Source: Beaufortia kweichowensis (taxonomy: Eukaryota > Chordata > Actinopteri > Cypriniformes > Gastromyzontidae). Taken from it: a stretch of 64,000 nt of DNA. The stretch covers positions 13,130,881 through 13,194,880 of the forward strand of contig CM032797.1 in NCBI GenBank assembly GCA_019155185.1, read 5' to 3'. Under the pieces are notes generated by a model, which saw nothing but the letters and a program-made list of their open reading frames with translations, ran no database searches and had not been told where the DNA came from. Made by a program: the position numbers and the translations under genes. Shown here piece by piece: positions 53,492 through 64,000 of the stretch; position 1 is the first letter of the stretch, and each line of letters starts with the position of its first letter.

Positions 53492-54175
53492 ATGGCAAAG
53501 CAACCCATGGACCACATCAAGAGACCAATGAACGCCTTTATGGTCTGGTCGCGAGGTCAGAGAAGACAGATGGCACTGGAGAACCTAAAGATGCACAACT
53601 CAGAGATCAGCAAGAGGCTGGGTGTCGAGTGGAAGATGCTCTCTGAGTCTGAGAAAAGACCGTATATCGACGAGGCCAAAAGACTTCGCGCGCAACACAT
53701 GCGAGAGCATCCAGATTACAAATATCGACCACGACGCAAACCCAAAAGCTTGCTGAGAAAGGACAGGTTTTACTCTTTGTCATGCCACGGGGACCAAGAC
53801 TTTAGAGTCATCTCACCCGGGACAGTTTTGGCTCCTAGTGACACACCGCGATCTCTCCATTCAGGCGCACCCACGCAGCATCCTTTGGTGGAACCGAGCC
53901 GGACCAACATCAATGCTTTTCCACACGAGAAAGTACATCCACATGCTTTAGCAGCTGGTCCGTTGCCTTTCTCTCCAGCTTTAGGATATCAGAGTGAATA
54001 CAGGTTGATGGGGAGTGAGTTTGCGCACACGCACGTATCAGCTGCAAACCCTGGATACCTGCTGTCATGTAACTGTTCGCCGTGGTCCTCCAGTCTGACG
54101 CCACCAGTTGCTTACATAGTTTTTCCAGGTATGAGTAAGACTGCAATAAACTCTGCAGCACTGGGGAATCCCTAA
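53492..54175 (+). CDS. sox14: SoxB2 transcription factor, divergent Sox14-like
   Basis: Single-exon HMG-box protein of 227 residues, as expected for SoxB genes. The HMG box DHIKRPMNAFMVWSRGQRR ... HPDYKYRPRRKPK is complete, with the RPMNAFMVW minor-groove wedge. WSRGQRR and the tail PGYLLSCNCSPWSS, PPVAYIVFPGMSKT point to Sox14 rather than Sox21. SoxB2 proteins act mostly as repressors in neural tissue. It departs from the very conserved Sox14 consensus inside the box (RRQMALENLKMHN, GVEWKML) and its middle region is short and unlike Sox14 or Sox21. I used the Met at 53492 (MAKQPMDHIKRP), close to the usual MSKPxDHIKRP start; an in-frame Met lies two codons upstream at 53486. A teleost-duplicate copy of sox14 is the likeliest identity; the symbol is provisional. 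Candidate AATAAA at 54321. Confidence 0.85.
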   Translation: MAKQPMDHIKRPMNAFMVWSRGQRRQMALENLKMHNSEISKRLGVEWKMLSESEKRPYIDEAKRLRAQHMREHPDYKYRPRRKPKSLLRKDRFYSLSCHGDQDFRVISPGTVLAPSDTPRSLHSGAPTQHPLVEPSRTNINAFPHEKVHPHALAAGPLPFSPALGYQSEYRLMGSEFAHTHVSAANPGYLLSCNCSPWSSSLTPPVAYIVFPGMSKTAINSAALGNP

Positions 54176-57100
54176 ATTGCTTAATATTTGAAAATATTAA
54201 GTCTGATCGTTTTATCAGTTTAAGTGTAAAAACACGTTTTCCATTACGTTAACGGAAAATGTTCTCTCATTATCTTAAAAATCTTTACATCTGAAGTTGT
54301 GTAGCCATTTCAATGTTTGAAATAAAAATAATTATTTCTTCAATTAGAAAACTAAAATTTATTTAAAAATAAATGGATTACATGGACCAAATAATGAATA
54401 AAAAACAGCCAATAAGAGTCCAGCATAGATAGAAATTCCTTCAGTGCTGTTTAAAAAGCTTCTCAGGTTGAGACCTCAAGAAGCTAAATGATAAAATGTC
54501 AAGAGTGTGATTTTACACATGCTAGACAAAGGATGACTATTTTTAAAGATGCTAATATATAACATAGTGTTTATTTATTTTGGACACTTTTAGTCCCAAC
54601 ACAATTCCCACAGTTACAGTTGTGTAATTTCATGGTTTCGAACGTGTTTTCAAACTTTTGAATTGGTACTGTATATTAAAAGGCTAATTAAATGTATTTA
54701 TTTATAGTTTCCACATTTTTTTCACACAGTGTGTTTATTAATGATGGCATTACTTATTGATAAGTCCCAAAGATACATTTTGATTGTGTGGCATACATTA
54801 TTAAAAATGTTAAATGTTGATGTTCATGCAAAACAAACTGTTTGCTTTTTATTTTGACTTCTTTATACATCCTTTTATGTTAGCCCACATATTTTAATTT
54901 TTACATTTTTATTTTATTTAACTGAAAACCTGTAATTATGGATCACACCAAATCAGACAATTTATTGGTGTAAAATATATGCCAATATGTTATATACCAG
55001 AGAGAACCCTAAAGCCACAAGAAAAGATTAAGGAAATAGAAGATTGGAAGACTTAAGCAGATAGTAGCAGATATCCAGTCGATATAAAATACAACCGTAC
55101 TCAGAAACTACAAGCAAAATCCTAATAGTGAACATTTTATTACGGAATTTTGTAATCAGATTTTTTCTTGTTAATATTTATCTGTTCGTTCTGTGTAATA
55201 AAGTCAGATTTTAAATTATTGCATTTCATATCGTTCCGTTCTTTCATATTGTATCAGCCTGCGTTAAGTGTATCTCTTCATCATTTTTCGGTCACCGCAG
55301 CCTCATCTCTCTATCATTTCATTTTCTCTCTGAATTAGTTTCTCTCGACCTCTTGTCATCCCCTTTCATCTTGTCATTTAGTATTTACTGTTTGTAGTAA
55401 TTCAATTACTATAACTGGAATTGTATTTTAATAAAAGACTTAATTTGACACACATATAGGCGCACGCACGCGTCAAATGTATTGTACGAAACCAAATACA
55501 ACCTAATACATACTTTGTATGTTTGTATTCTGTTATTAGACGTAAAGATATTACAACAACGACTATCAGTTCTGATTAGGATATCTTATACATACATACA
55601 GAAGTCAGAAAGATCCAAACTGAGAGGAATAGGAGCGAAAAATCATAATTTCATGTTACACCCTTCTTCATCCCTCTACGACAAACCTAACCCTTTCTTT
55701 CCTCAGCAGGTTTTGCCTAATATGAAAACGTGATAACGTATTACACTTGTCGTATTATTACCTCCCTACGATGAATCATTTTGTTGTTTTCCTTACTGTT
55801 GTTAGTCATGTCAAGTTTTCTACAGCGTTTTTTACAATTTGCATCGTTCCCGAGCTGTACAGAAACATATTGTCAAAAACAGGCGACAGCTAAATATAAA
55901 TACTATTTAAAAATATTTTAAATCAGATTTTTTAAAACACGTTTGACAAAACAGATGATGCATTTGTATTTAAAAGCTTAATTAAAGTGTACTTGATATT
56001 AAAATGGTTACTAAAGTGTGTTACAGTAACAAGTGTTTGACACTTTGAAACAAGTGGCCATCATAAAGCAACAAAAAGACTTTTTTAGCAGTGACAGATA
56101 AAACAATAGATAAAACAATCCAAATTTCTTTATTAGATAAGTGTGGAGTTCTGGAAGAGTATTTGCATAGTCATCTGGGAAACCCTAACATGTTTTTACC
56201 CTGCCCTGGTAATGTTGATGTAATGAAAAATACCACGTGACAGTAGTTTCTACCTGAATATTTATAAATATAATATATAAATATAAGTATATGATATAAG
56301 TGTTGATACATTCAGATATACACAGTTCACAGCAGACCTTTTAGATATTCGGAATGTGTTTCCCAGAATACAAACAGACATTTTGAATAATTTATAATAT
56401 AATTATACTTTTCCCTTACACTTATATATATATATATATATATATACATTTTGTGTTTTATCAACAAAAAACTGCTTAACATCTTGAAAATGTTTATTGT
56501 CCAAACAATCAATGTCTCAGTTAAGCTAGTCTCACTTTTTACAGTAATTTTGTAAATAGGGTTAAATGGTTGTGATGCTGAATAATTTCAATTTGTGCTA
56601 TTTAATGTTAAAAAGTTATGTATACAAAGATTGTCTCTCTATAAGTTTTGTGGTTTTTATGTAAATAGTAAAGTAAAATAAAAGTACCTCAATTTATATA
56701 TTTTCGATATACTAGAACAGATGATCTCATTTTTACCTTTATACAGAAAATGGATTTAAACAAATCCAAAAGCTCAACTTTAAGATATGTACATTGATTT
56801 TGATATCACATGTAATCGTTGTTCATTAATGTTTATAAAAATATGTTTTATTGGATGACATACATCTTACTATATTGATGCAAATGCTATAAAACCTCTT
56901 ATGTTTAAAACTTTTAATCCCTTGAACATGACACATTATTCCATTCACTGTATGATATACAGTATCACAGTCTCATCTTTTAATACTTCACCCAAATATC
57001 ATAACTCAGAATAATTGCATTACTCATCATCAAGCTCTGCTTATTGTTTGCTAATTGTTTGCTTCATGCCTTTCTAATGATGTTGCATTTAGCAGACAAA

Positions 57101-57443
57101 TCTGAAATTATTATTAAAATGATTTACAGCTGTGTCACACTAAAGCCTGTCTGAACGGCTCTAATATATTATACATGAAGTGACCTCATGTATAATTTGT
57201 GTTAGTAAATGCTTTGACAAAATGAGGAATAGAGTCGTCATGTCAAGTTTCTGGTGAAAGTAGGTGAAATCACAGCCACTCCAAGCTTATCATAAGCATC
57301 ACCCTTGGAGTGTGCATGTGAGCCTGACACACTCTCGGTAATAAAAAGCCAGCCTCTCCCGGTCTAGCCTCACTTAAAAACTGCAAGCCTTCAGCAGCAG
57401 CTTCATCAGACCATTGCACTGCAGAAACAAGAACAGCTGAAAA
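54176..57443. other. Long non-coding interval, Sox14-like to claudin-18-like
   Basis: AT-rich 3.3 kb with no coding exon, holding the Sox 3' UTR at left and a (TA)n run at 56423-56446. At the right end AATAAAAAG near 57341 is a TATA-like element about 100 bases upstream of the claudin ATG. SoxB genes often have distant enhancers, but none can be identified here by eye. Confidence 0.4.
56423..56446. repeat. (TA)n microsatellite
   Basis: Perfect TA dinucleotide run. Confidence 0.8.
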
Positions 57444-59470
57444 ATGGCTTGCACAGGGCTGCAGTATGGAGGTTTTGTGGTAGGCATCATTGGTATTGGT
57501 TTAGTTTTTGCCGCCACTGTTATGGATAATTGGTGTGTCAAAGATCGGCAGGGGGACATCATGAATTCTGGCTACAGTTATAAGGGACTTTGGCGGAATT
57601 GTGACGTGTCCAGCACTGGATTCACTGAGTGCCGATCACTCCATGGCCTTGTAGGTTTCTCAGGTGAGTACAAATTGACTGTTTTCTGTACAAGACCTAA
57701 AGACTTTTCAAAAGTTTATTTCTCTAGAGTTTACTTTTGCTAGCTTAAAGACAGAGAGTTCATCCAAAATAAAAATTCTGTCATTATATATTTACCCTCA
57801 TGTCATTCAAAACCTGTATATGGATCTTTCTGAGAAGTATAAGAAGATATTTTGAGAAATGTCTCATGTCTGGTTTTGTGTCCACACAATTCAATGGTAA
57901 AGTCAATGGGGGTCAATGTTGTTTGGTTCACAACTTTTCTTTACCTTCTTTTTTCTTCTGCAAAAAATCAAACAGGTTTGAAATGACATGATGGTGAGTC
58001 AATGATAGAAGAATTAGCATTTTGGTGAACTATGCCTTTAACAATGAAAGGAGAGGTCTGAGCAATGTCAACACAATTTTACTAAAGCCATTTATATTAA
58101 CAATATCAATAATATTTTCTTATTTTAGAAATGTATAGAACAGTTATAAAAATAAAAAACAATATGTATTTGCATATGTACATTTTGTAATACATATGAG
58201 CAAAATCCTGAGTCAAGAATTAGATTTTACTATAGGTGAGTATAGGTATTGTATTCAGTTCTGCACAGAGAAAATCCACACTAAGTCAACAATATTATCA
58301 AAAATAATCAAACAAAAGCCATTGAATCTCACAGGCCCTAATGACTCTCTGTTTTCTTTTTCTCGTGGGTTTCTTTTTCAGGACATTTTCAAGTGGTACG
58401 AGCACTGATGATAATGGCCATTGTCATAAGTGCGATCGCAGTTTTGGTCTCACTGTTCTCTCTAAAGTGTGTCAAAAGGAAAAGTATGAAGTTATCCACC
58501 AAGGCCAAATTGTTACTATCTGCAGGAGTCATGCTCATCATTGCTGGTAATGTCTTTTTCATTGCTCAGTAACTTTCAGTAAGTCTTTGTAATTGTGTCT
58601 TTTTTCATCTCTGTAAAAATATGTTTTATATCAATTACGTTTTAAACAGCAATAATTCATATTGTCAATGCTGTGTACTGTAATATAATATTATAACATT
58701 TTTTTTTGTTTTCAGGCCTTTGTGGTATTTCTGGACCATCAGTGTTTGCCAATGACATAGTGTCTAGTTTCATGATGAGCACTCAACAACAAAATCCAAA
58801 CCAAGGAAAGATGGGAGGCATTAACCAGTATGGGGAAGAAATTGGAAAGGGTGGAATGGGCATGGGTGGAATGGGCATGGGAGGAATGGGCATGGGAGGA
58901 ATGGGCATGGGAGGAAACGGCATGGGAGGAAACGGCATGGGAGGAACTGGCATGGGAGGAACCGGCATGGGAGGAGCAGGCATTGGAGGAATGGACCTGC
59001 TTGGTCCCAGGTAAGATGTAAACAAGCATATTTTTAAAAGTGTACAGAATTTTCTGTAAACTTCTGCTATTGTATTTGCTTAGGTGTTTGTCAGGTATTG
59101 AATGTATCATTTCCTGTTCTCTTATCTTAGTTGTTTTTCAACGGTCAGGTACACATTTGGCCCTGCCCTTTATGTAGCTTGGGTGGGAGCAGCATTGTTA
59201 ATTCTGGGAGGAATTCTGATGTGTGTTGCATTCAAAGGAATGAAAAGGTAAGTCACTGGACTGCATTTTTAAATACTGAGTCTATATAATTATCAAAAAG
59301 AATATGTTTTATTATCCAAGTACAAGGATTTCATACTAAGTAACCTGTTCTATTTTAGTGGCGATGACAAACAAAAGGGCTATGTTTACAAAGCTCCAGG
59401 CCACTGCAGGCAAGCTGATGAAGAGGCTGAACCTGAGAGACCAAAAGCATGCAGAAGCCAAAAGTATTAA
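57444..59470 (+). CDS. cldn18: Claudin-18-like tight-junction protein with Gly/Met-rich loop
   Basis: Four-pass tight-junction protein. Five exons: 57444-57663, 58382-58546, 58716-59010, 59149-59247, 59359-59470; 296 residues against 261 in human CLDN18. First extracellular loop has the claudin signature GLW (48-50), C53 and C63 with FTEC. TM2-TM3 region VVRALMIMAIVISAIAVLVS and SGPSVFAN, and TM4 FGPALYVAWVGAALLILGG, follow CLDN18 order. Exon count also fits CLDN18, which is unusual among claudins. Between TM3 and TM4 the second extracellular loop holds a nine-unit repeat (residues 175-219, read as GMGMG then GNGMG, GTGMG, GAGIG). The cytoplasmic tail ends CRSQKY, not the usual claudin -YV PDZ motif. 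Polyadenylation signal AATAAA at 59730. It is adjacent to the Sox14-like gene, as in human 3q22.3. Confidence 0.88.
57745..58041. mobile_element. TTAA-flanked cyprinid-type MITE (cldn18 intron 1)
   Basis: Starts TTAA, then GTTCATCCAAAATAAAAATTCTGTCAT, and ends GGTGAACTATGCCTTTAA, the inverse of the start. It holds the familiar TTTACCCTCATGTCATTCAAAACCTGTAT block. Non-coding and moderately degraded. Confidence 0.7.
58853..58987 (+). repeat. cldn18: 15-bp coding minisatellite, nine units
   Basis: Nine tandem 15-bp units of the form GGAATGGGCATGGGA, all in frame, in cldn18 exon 3. Units 1-4 are nearly identical. Units 5-6 change ATG to AAC, 7-8 to ACT/ACC and 9 to GCA, so point changes were copied in pairs along the array. 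Confidence 0.95.
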
Positions 59471-60077
59471 TGAAGGAAGACTGATGTTTCATGTCATCCA
59501 CTGAAGAACTGTAGCAATTTCGTTGTGTGCTTAGGATATTTGGATTAGTGCAATAATGAATGTATTCTTTTATACTTCATGTCTCTTACAAGAATGTCTT
59601 GATATTATTTACAGCATAAATTCGGGTACATTGGGTAGATAAAACTTTCATAGTTCATCATAGTTCTTTAAGTTCTCATAACTTCTTCAAGATAAACAAT
59701 CATTGTAAACAATTAACTGTACTTAAAAAAATAAAATTTACAGTTGTTCAACTTCGATTTGCTTGTTTTTAATTTGCTAGGACTGGCAGCATATTTCCTT
59801 GAATTTACCTAGTGTTAGTAAAAATAAGTGCCTGTGTTGTTAAGACATTGGTCAGGTAATCAATCAGGACCAGCATGATGCTCAAATAACAATTTCTTTT
59901 TTAAAACTTTAATATTTAATGTATATTTAACAGTAAATTGAATATTATTTTTATTTTTCACAAGAATTTAAACATCTAAGAAGATTAATATATTGTTGAA
60001 TATAAAAAAATCAACTTTGCATCTAACTTTGTTGCTCACACAAAACACAAAACATCCAAAACATAGTACTAAACACT
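59471..60077. other. cldn18-hfm1 convergent gap (3' UTRs)
   Basis: AT-rich, no coding exon. It holds the claudin 3' UTR with AATAAA at 59730 and, on the other strand, the hfm1 3' UTR. Confidence 0.5.
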
Positions 60078-63000
60078 CTACAGCAGTCCATCAAATATAT
60101 TTAGATAAACGTCTGCCTCATTTCTGCTGTCCTTTGCACAATCCCTACAATAATCAGACAATGTTAACACATACAGAAATTAAGATATAAACAATCATTA
60201 ATCATTTTTTTAAATACCTGTTAACAATAGTGTTTTCTCCTCGAGCTGTGTCTGTCCTCGAGAAAAATTCAAATCTTCCAAGGATCGAAGATTGTTTGGG
60301 TTCTCTCTGGTTTGACAGTACGTTCATGCTTATTTCAGAGCACACTCTCTGAGAAATAAAAAGAAAAGTAACTGACTGAAATGAAATTTCAAATGGTGCC
60401 GTAAATCTTTCCAAGCTATTTCAAAACAGAAATAAAACAATAAGCCTTATTGCTTATTAAGACTTATTTCCTAATAAAACTGCAGCAACAGCAATAAAAT
60501 GAAAGACGTCAACGTTCAAAATTAGTTACATTTATTAATAATAAAAAATCTGATTAAACAATTCTTGCAATGCAATTTATATTAATGAACACAAAGCAAC
60601 AGGAACATAGCATGTTTGTCACGGAGCCGATGCCTTCAGCATCGGATTCCCCCCATCACGTCATTCGGTCCCGGTCTCCTGAGTTTTAAATGGACTTCAT
60701 TTCCCACATTGCCCTGCACCTGCGCACCTGTTTACTATTAGTTATCATGTTGAGCACTTGTTTAGTTGTCATTACCCTCACCTGTTTTATATTATTTTGC
60801 TTCATTTCTAGTGTTATTTAAACCCTGCCTTTTTGTTTGCACATTGTCAGGTATTGTTGTTGTCTGTCTACCTTATGTGGTTGCGTGGGTTAACTCTCTG
60901 GTGATTGTATCACTGTTATCTGGAAACTTGATTATCTCGTGTATTTGGAACTTCTCTGTGTTGGAATATACCAGTAAAAAGATACCTGTGAACTTTATTC
61001 CTTGTTGTCCTGGTCTCTTCCACCCAGCACCGTAACAATGTTAATATAGAGTGTGTTTATAGCCAAGTTACAAACTCATTTTATTAACATTTAAGGTTGA
61101 GGATATAATTCTGTAAGTATACCTATATATTACTAAATGAAAAATACGTAATACTTACAGTTTGAGGTGTAACCACCACAGGATGGACCCTGAAACAAAA
61201 TCATACTTTTAGGGCCATTAATTGCAAAAGCAAAATAATAATTTGTCAAACATTAATTTTTGAAGTGTATCCAAAACTGAGGTTTGACACAAGACAGTCT
61301 ATAAAAGTTATGGTTTAAAATGGTCCACAATATCTAGGCCAGTTCAAATGAATCTCTGTCACATAACTGAATAATAAAAAAATCCTTTCCATTACCTCTG
61401 TGGCAAGATTGGACTTATTGTCCCTTGTTTTGTTTGTGCTGGAGTTTTTCCAACTGCAGGCAAACAACCTATCACACAAAACAAATCACAGCAACAAAAC
61501 TGAGTCGATTATGCTCTGTAATTTAGAAACGAATAAAGACAACCGTCAAGCAAATCCAACAAACCAGTATTTGTTGGTTGATATTGGCCCATCTTTGGAT
61601 TGCATGCTTCAGATTCAAAGCACATCTCACTAGCACAGAGCAAGTTACCATCATCAAAATCATCCCAATCATTCACTCCCAGGTCAAAGGTTACATCGAG
61701 GGAATCAGCCCAGTTTGGGCTGTAGTCTGAGTTTGCACGGGCAGAATAAACATCAGCTTTAGGACAGGCAATTCCATCCATGTGTCCATCCTTGAGGGTC
61801 TTCAACTGACTGCAAAGCAACACTTCTGCAAAGAAAAAAGACTCTTTCAATTAAATGATTAATTATATGGAAATTACCCATTCTTCACTGATGAAAAATC
61901 AAAAACATGACTATATTATAGGCTCTAGTGTACTAAACCTTGATCTAAAGCTGTACTTGGTCCAGGATGCTCCAATACTGAATCTCTAATTTCAGAATAA
62001 AAGTCTCCCATACAGTCAGTGTACCCTGCAGATTAAGTGTCATTTGAAATTTTATTAGTGTTTGTCAACGAACTATGCTTTGTCATTTGAATGTCTGTCA
62101 TGATGATTTAGAACTCCTTTACCACCAAAAGATGGTGAATGACATTGATGGGGAATGACAAATCCTTCATCTACTTCTGTGTTTTCATATCTACTCTCAG
62201 TATATGACTGACTTTCCTTAATCCTTAAAAACAAACAGACAACATTTAACCTTAAGGCATATTAAAAGTAAAACAACAATATGAACTTTTATGATACAAC
62301 CCCTGGTGGTCACTAAAAAACACAAAATACTTATTGACAGCAGAAAGTGCATCTCTGGGTTTGTATGAAAACTGCTGCATGCTCATAGCTGCTGATCCAT
62401 TATTCATCATCATCTAAAAGGAAAAATCAAGAGAACTGGACTGAAATTATTATTATTATTATTTATAGCTTCACATGTGTATTAATTGTGTATTAATATA
62501 TTAAAGGTCACTGTTGTGACCTTCAAGCGTTTCACAGGAGTCTCTGTTAGTCTCTCATTCCTCGTTTTCAGATCTTTAAGGTAGGATGAGAAAGTGGATC
62601 GATTTGCTGCCCTTTTCATTACAATTTCAACTCCAACTTTGCCTGCACGAGAAACTAGATTCATCTTACTGAAAAAAGACACAAGAGTGATGTGGAGGAT
62701 TTAACACTTACAGCAGTCATGCCCACAGAGCTCCTTGTTTCTGCAGAGATGATTACACTGTCTCTTAACTGTATCTGGAGCAGTTTGATCTATCATGAAA
62801 AAGATGTGTTTTGCATATGTCATGAAGATCCTGTTTTAGCCACAGGTTTCATGTAGTGAGATCAGAAATGCACATGACACAACAATGTTACACTGTTGGA
62901 AGGATTTGTTTGAAATTATGTTGTTTACATGTGGCTACTATACACATAAATACACAAGACTTCTTTTTACATTTGTATGACATTAACATACAGTCACATG

Positions 63001-63893
63001 TTAAATACAGTTAAGCAGCCACTTGTACCTCTGTCTGACTGATTATATTGTTGTTGTCTAGGAGTAACTTTGTTTGCAGAGATTAAAGTTGTCACTACTG
63101 AGTCGTCTCCTAGTGATTTCTGAATCCTCTGCATTCTCCATGCAGGGCTCTGTATGATGTGAGATTCAGCACCACAACTCTTTTGTCCCAAGAAGAAGGT
63201 GCTGTACTTCTTCTGTATGTCCAGACCCACTACATAATTAACAATTCATTATTACTAAATCAAACCAGTCTACAGTAAATGCCCTAATGAAATGGTTTAT
63301 GAGTTAACAACTGACCATGTTCAGAGCTTATCAAATGAATGCTGATCTCCTCTCCCTTTGATATTCTCATCACCTCGATTTTCTTTGACCAACTTCCAGA
63401 CTTTAAGAGCATTGTATCCCTGCAAATACAAGTTTAGCTATTGTTCTGTCTTTTATGTGGGTATTTCTTGATAACAGAAGATTATTAATGTGCATAGATC
63501 TTACGTGAGTTTTTGTTGAAAAACTACATTATTGTCACAATCTCCAATAATGAGAGTGAAATGGTGGTCCGGTGTTATCTGTTTCTGTGTCAGCTCCTTA
63601 AAATTCTTTAAGTTAACTGTGACAACAATCTCAGCTGTGGACACATTATATCGTTGAATCTAGAACATATATTTAAAATAGTATTTAAATTGACCTAAAA
63701 CTTAATTATTACAAATGATTTTTAAAAAAGCCTCTTAATTAATATGAGGTAGATTATATATTTCACAACGTAGGACATGCCAGTGTAATTCAACATTAAA
63801 AACTGTTACCTGCTCCAAATTAACTTCATATTTTGGAAGTTTGCTGACAGCTTCCTTAATCTGGTTTCCAAAGGGAGGATGTCGGTTCACAAT
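60078..63893 (-). CDS. hfm1: Meiotic DNA helicase HFM1, C-terminal 14 exons (partial, runs off right edge)
   Basis: C-terminal part of the Ski2/Mer3-like helicase needed for meiotic crossover formation. Exons: 63893-63810, 63659-63505, 63419-63316, 63229-63029, 62789-62712, 62642-62521, 62413-62331, 62223-62123, 62025-61939, 61825-61565, 61453-61396, 61189-61159, 60348-60218, 60144-60078; 1326 nt, 441 residues, phase closes at the TAG. Visible: HPPFGNQIKEAVSKLPKYEV and HHFTLIIGDCDNNVVF (Sec63 domain end), VGLDIQKKY, a cysteine/histidine cluster CNHLCRNKELCGHDCC (likely zinc-binding), SSYLKDLKTRN with PVKRLK, an acidic DWDDFDDGN and a C-terminal IFDGLL that parallels human GIFDGIF. The helicase core lies beyond the right edge. 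A solo LTR sits in the 61158-60349 intron. The acceptor before 62642 was chosen because the one nearer 62660 gives a stop. Confidence 0.87.
60617..61037. mobile_element. Solo LTR with 5-bp target duplication (hfm1 intron)
   Basis: A 421-bp sequence starting TGTCACGG and ending CCGTAACA, with near-inverse ends, flanked by ATGTT at 60612-60616 and 61038-61042. TG...CA ends plus a 5-bp duplication indicate a retroelement long terminal repeat left after recombination. There is no internal region, gag or pol. Gypsy or ERV origin is not decided. Confidence 0.8.
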
Positions 63894-64000
63894 CTGTCAA
63901 AAAATTTTGTGCTACAATTTATGGGACAGGAAGGGATATGAACTGAAAGGAATGTTTTTTATACAATTATGAGATTTTGGCCTACTAGCTCTAGTTCTCT

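Noticed and set aside
58739..59110. Long open frames on both strands over the claudin repeat (Trp-Glu-rich, Pro-Met-rich and Ser-His-rich)
   Set aside because: A 15-bp tandem repeat without stops is open in every frame. Only the frame joined to claudin exons has family similarity and splice support.
62643..62670. Acceptor TTTTTTCAG just upstream of hfm1 exon 6 in the window
   Set aside because: It has a better pyrimidine tract, but joining there gives TTA AGA TGA, a stop. The acceptor before 62642 keeps frame and family similarity.

Overview
This is vertebrate nuclear DNA, almost certainly from a teleost and probably a cypriniform (zebrafish/carp-like) fish. The genes are split into many short GT-AG exons, the DNA is AT-rich, and the proteins are vertebrate orthologues. 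Introns carry small elements of the TTAA...TTCACCCAAAAAT type that I know from cyprinid genomes. There is no operon, phage or CRISPR content. The species is inferred, not proven.

I rebuilt the genes by joining exons by eye and checking reading phase across each junction. Left to right: (1) 684-1412, minus: first two coding exons of an espin-family ankyrin gene that runs off the left edge. (2) 3827-19675, minus: a complete kif1a kinesin-3 gene, 45 constitutive coding exons (1687 aa) plus a 97-aa in-frame cassette exon. (3) 25127-27518, plus: agxt, 11 exons, 423 aa. (4) 28904-32113, minus: fbxo15, 10 exons, 492 aa. (5) 32739-34312, plus: a nitrobindin/THAP4-type gene with no THAP domain, 169 aa. 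(6) 35151-37809, minus: bok, 4 coding exons, 213 aa. (7) 39350-43020, plus: stk25, 11 exons, 424 aa. (8) 45573-50031, minus: septin2, 11 coding exons, 359 aa. (9) 53492-54175, plus: a single-exon SoxB2 gene, a divergent Sox14 relative. (10) 57444-59470, plus: a claudin-18-like gene, 5 exons, 296 aa. (11) 60078-63893, minus: the last 14 exons of the meiotic helicase gene hfm1, continuing off the right edge.

The espnl-kif1a-agxt-thap4-bok-stk25-septin2 set matches the human 2q37.3 block. The sox14-cldn18 pair matches human 3q22.3. The genes have unrelated jobs (hair-cell actin bundles, axonal vesicle transport, glyoxylate metabolism, ubiquitin ligation, haem/NO chemistry, apoptosis, Golgi/polarity kinase, septin filaments, neural transcription, tight junctions, meiotic crossover). 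Three neighbouring pairs are divergent and may share promoters: kif1a/agxt, fbxo15/thap4 and bok/stk25.

The most notable features are: a 9 x 15-bp Gly/Met minisatellite coding an expanded second extracellular loop in the claudin; a strongly diverged SoxB2 protein; a kif1a cassette exon that repeats the end of the preceding exon; an 18-nt kif1a microexon beside the K-loop; a near-perfect palindromic hAT-like element with 8-bp target duplication; a solo LTR with 5-bp target duplication; and splice arrangements in bok, stk25 and fbxo15 that an ORF scan misreads.
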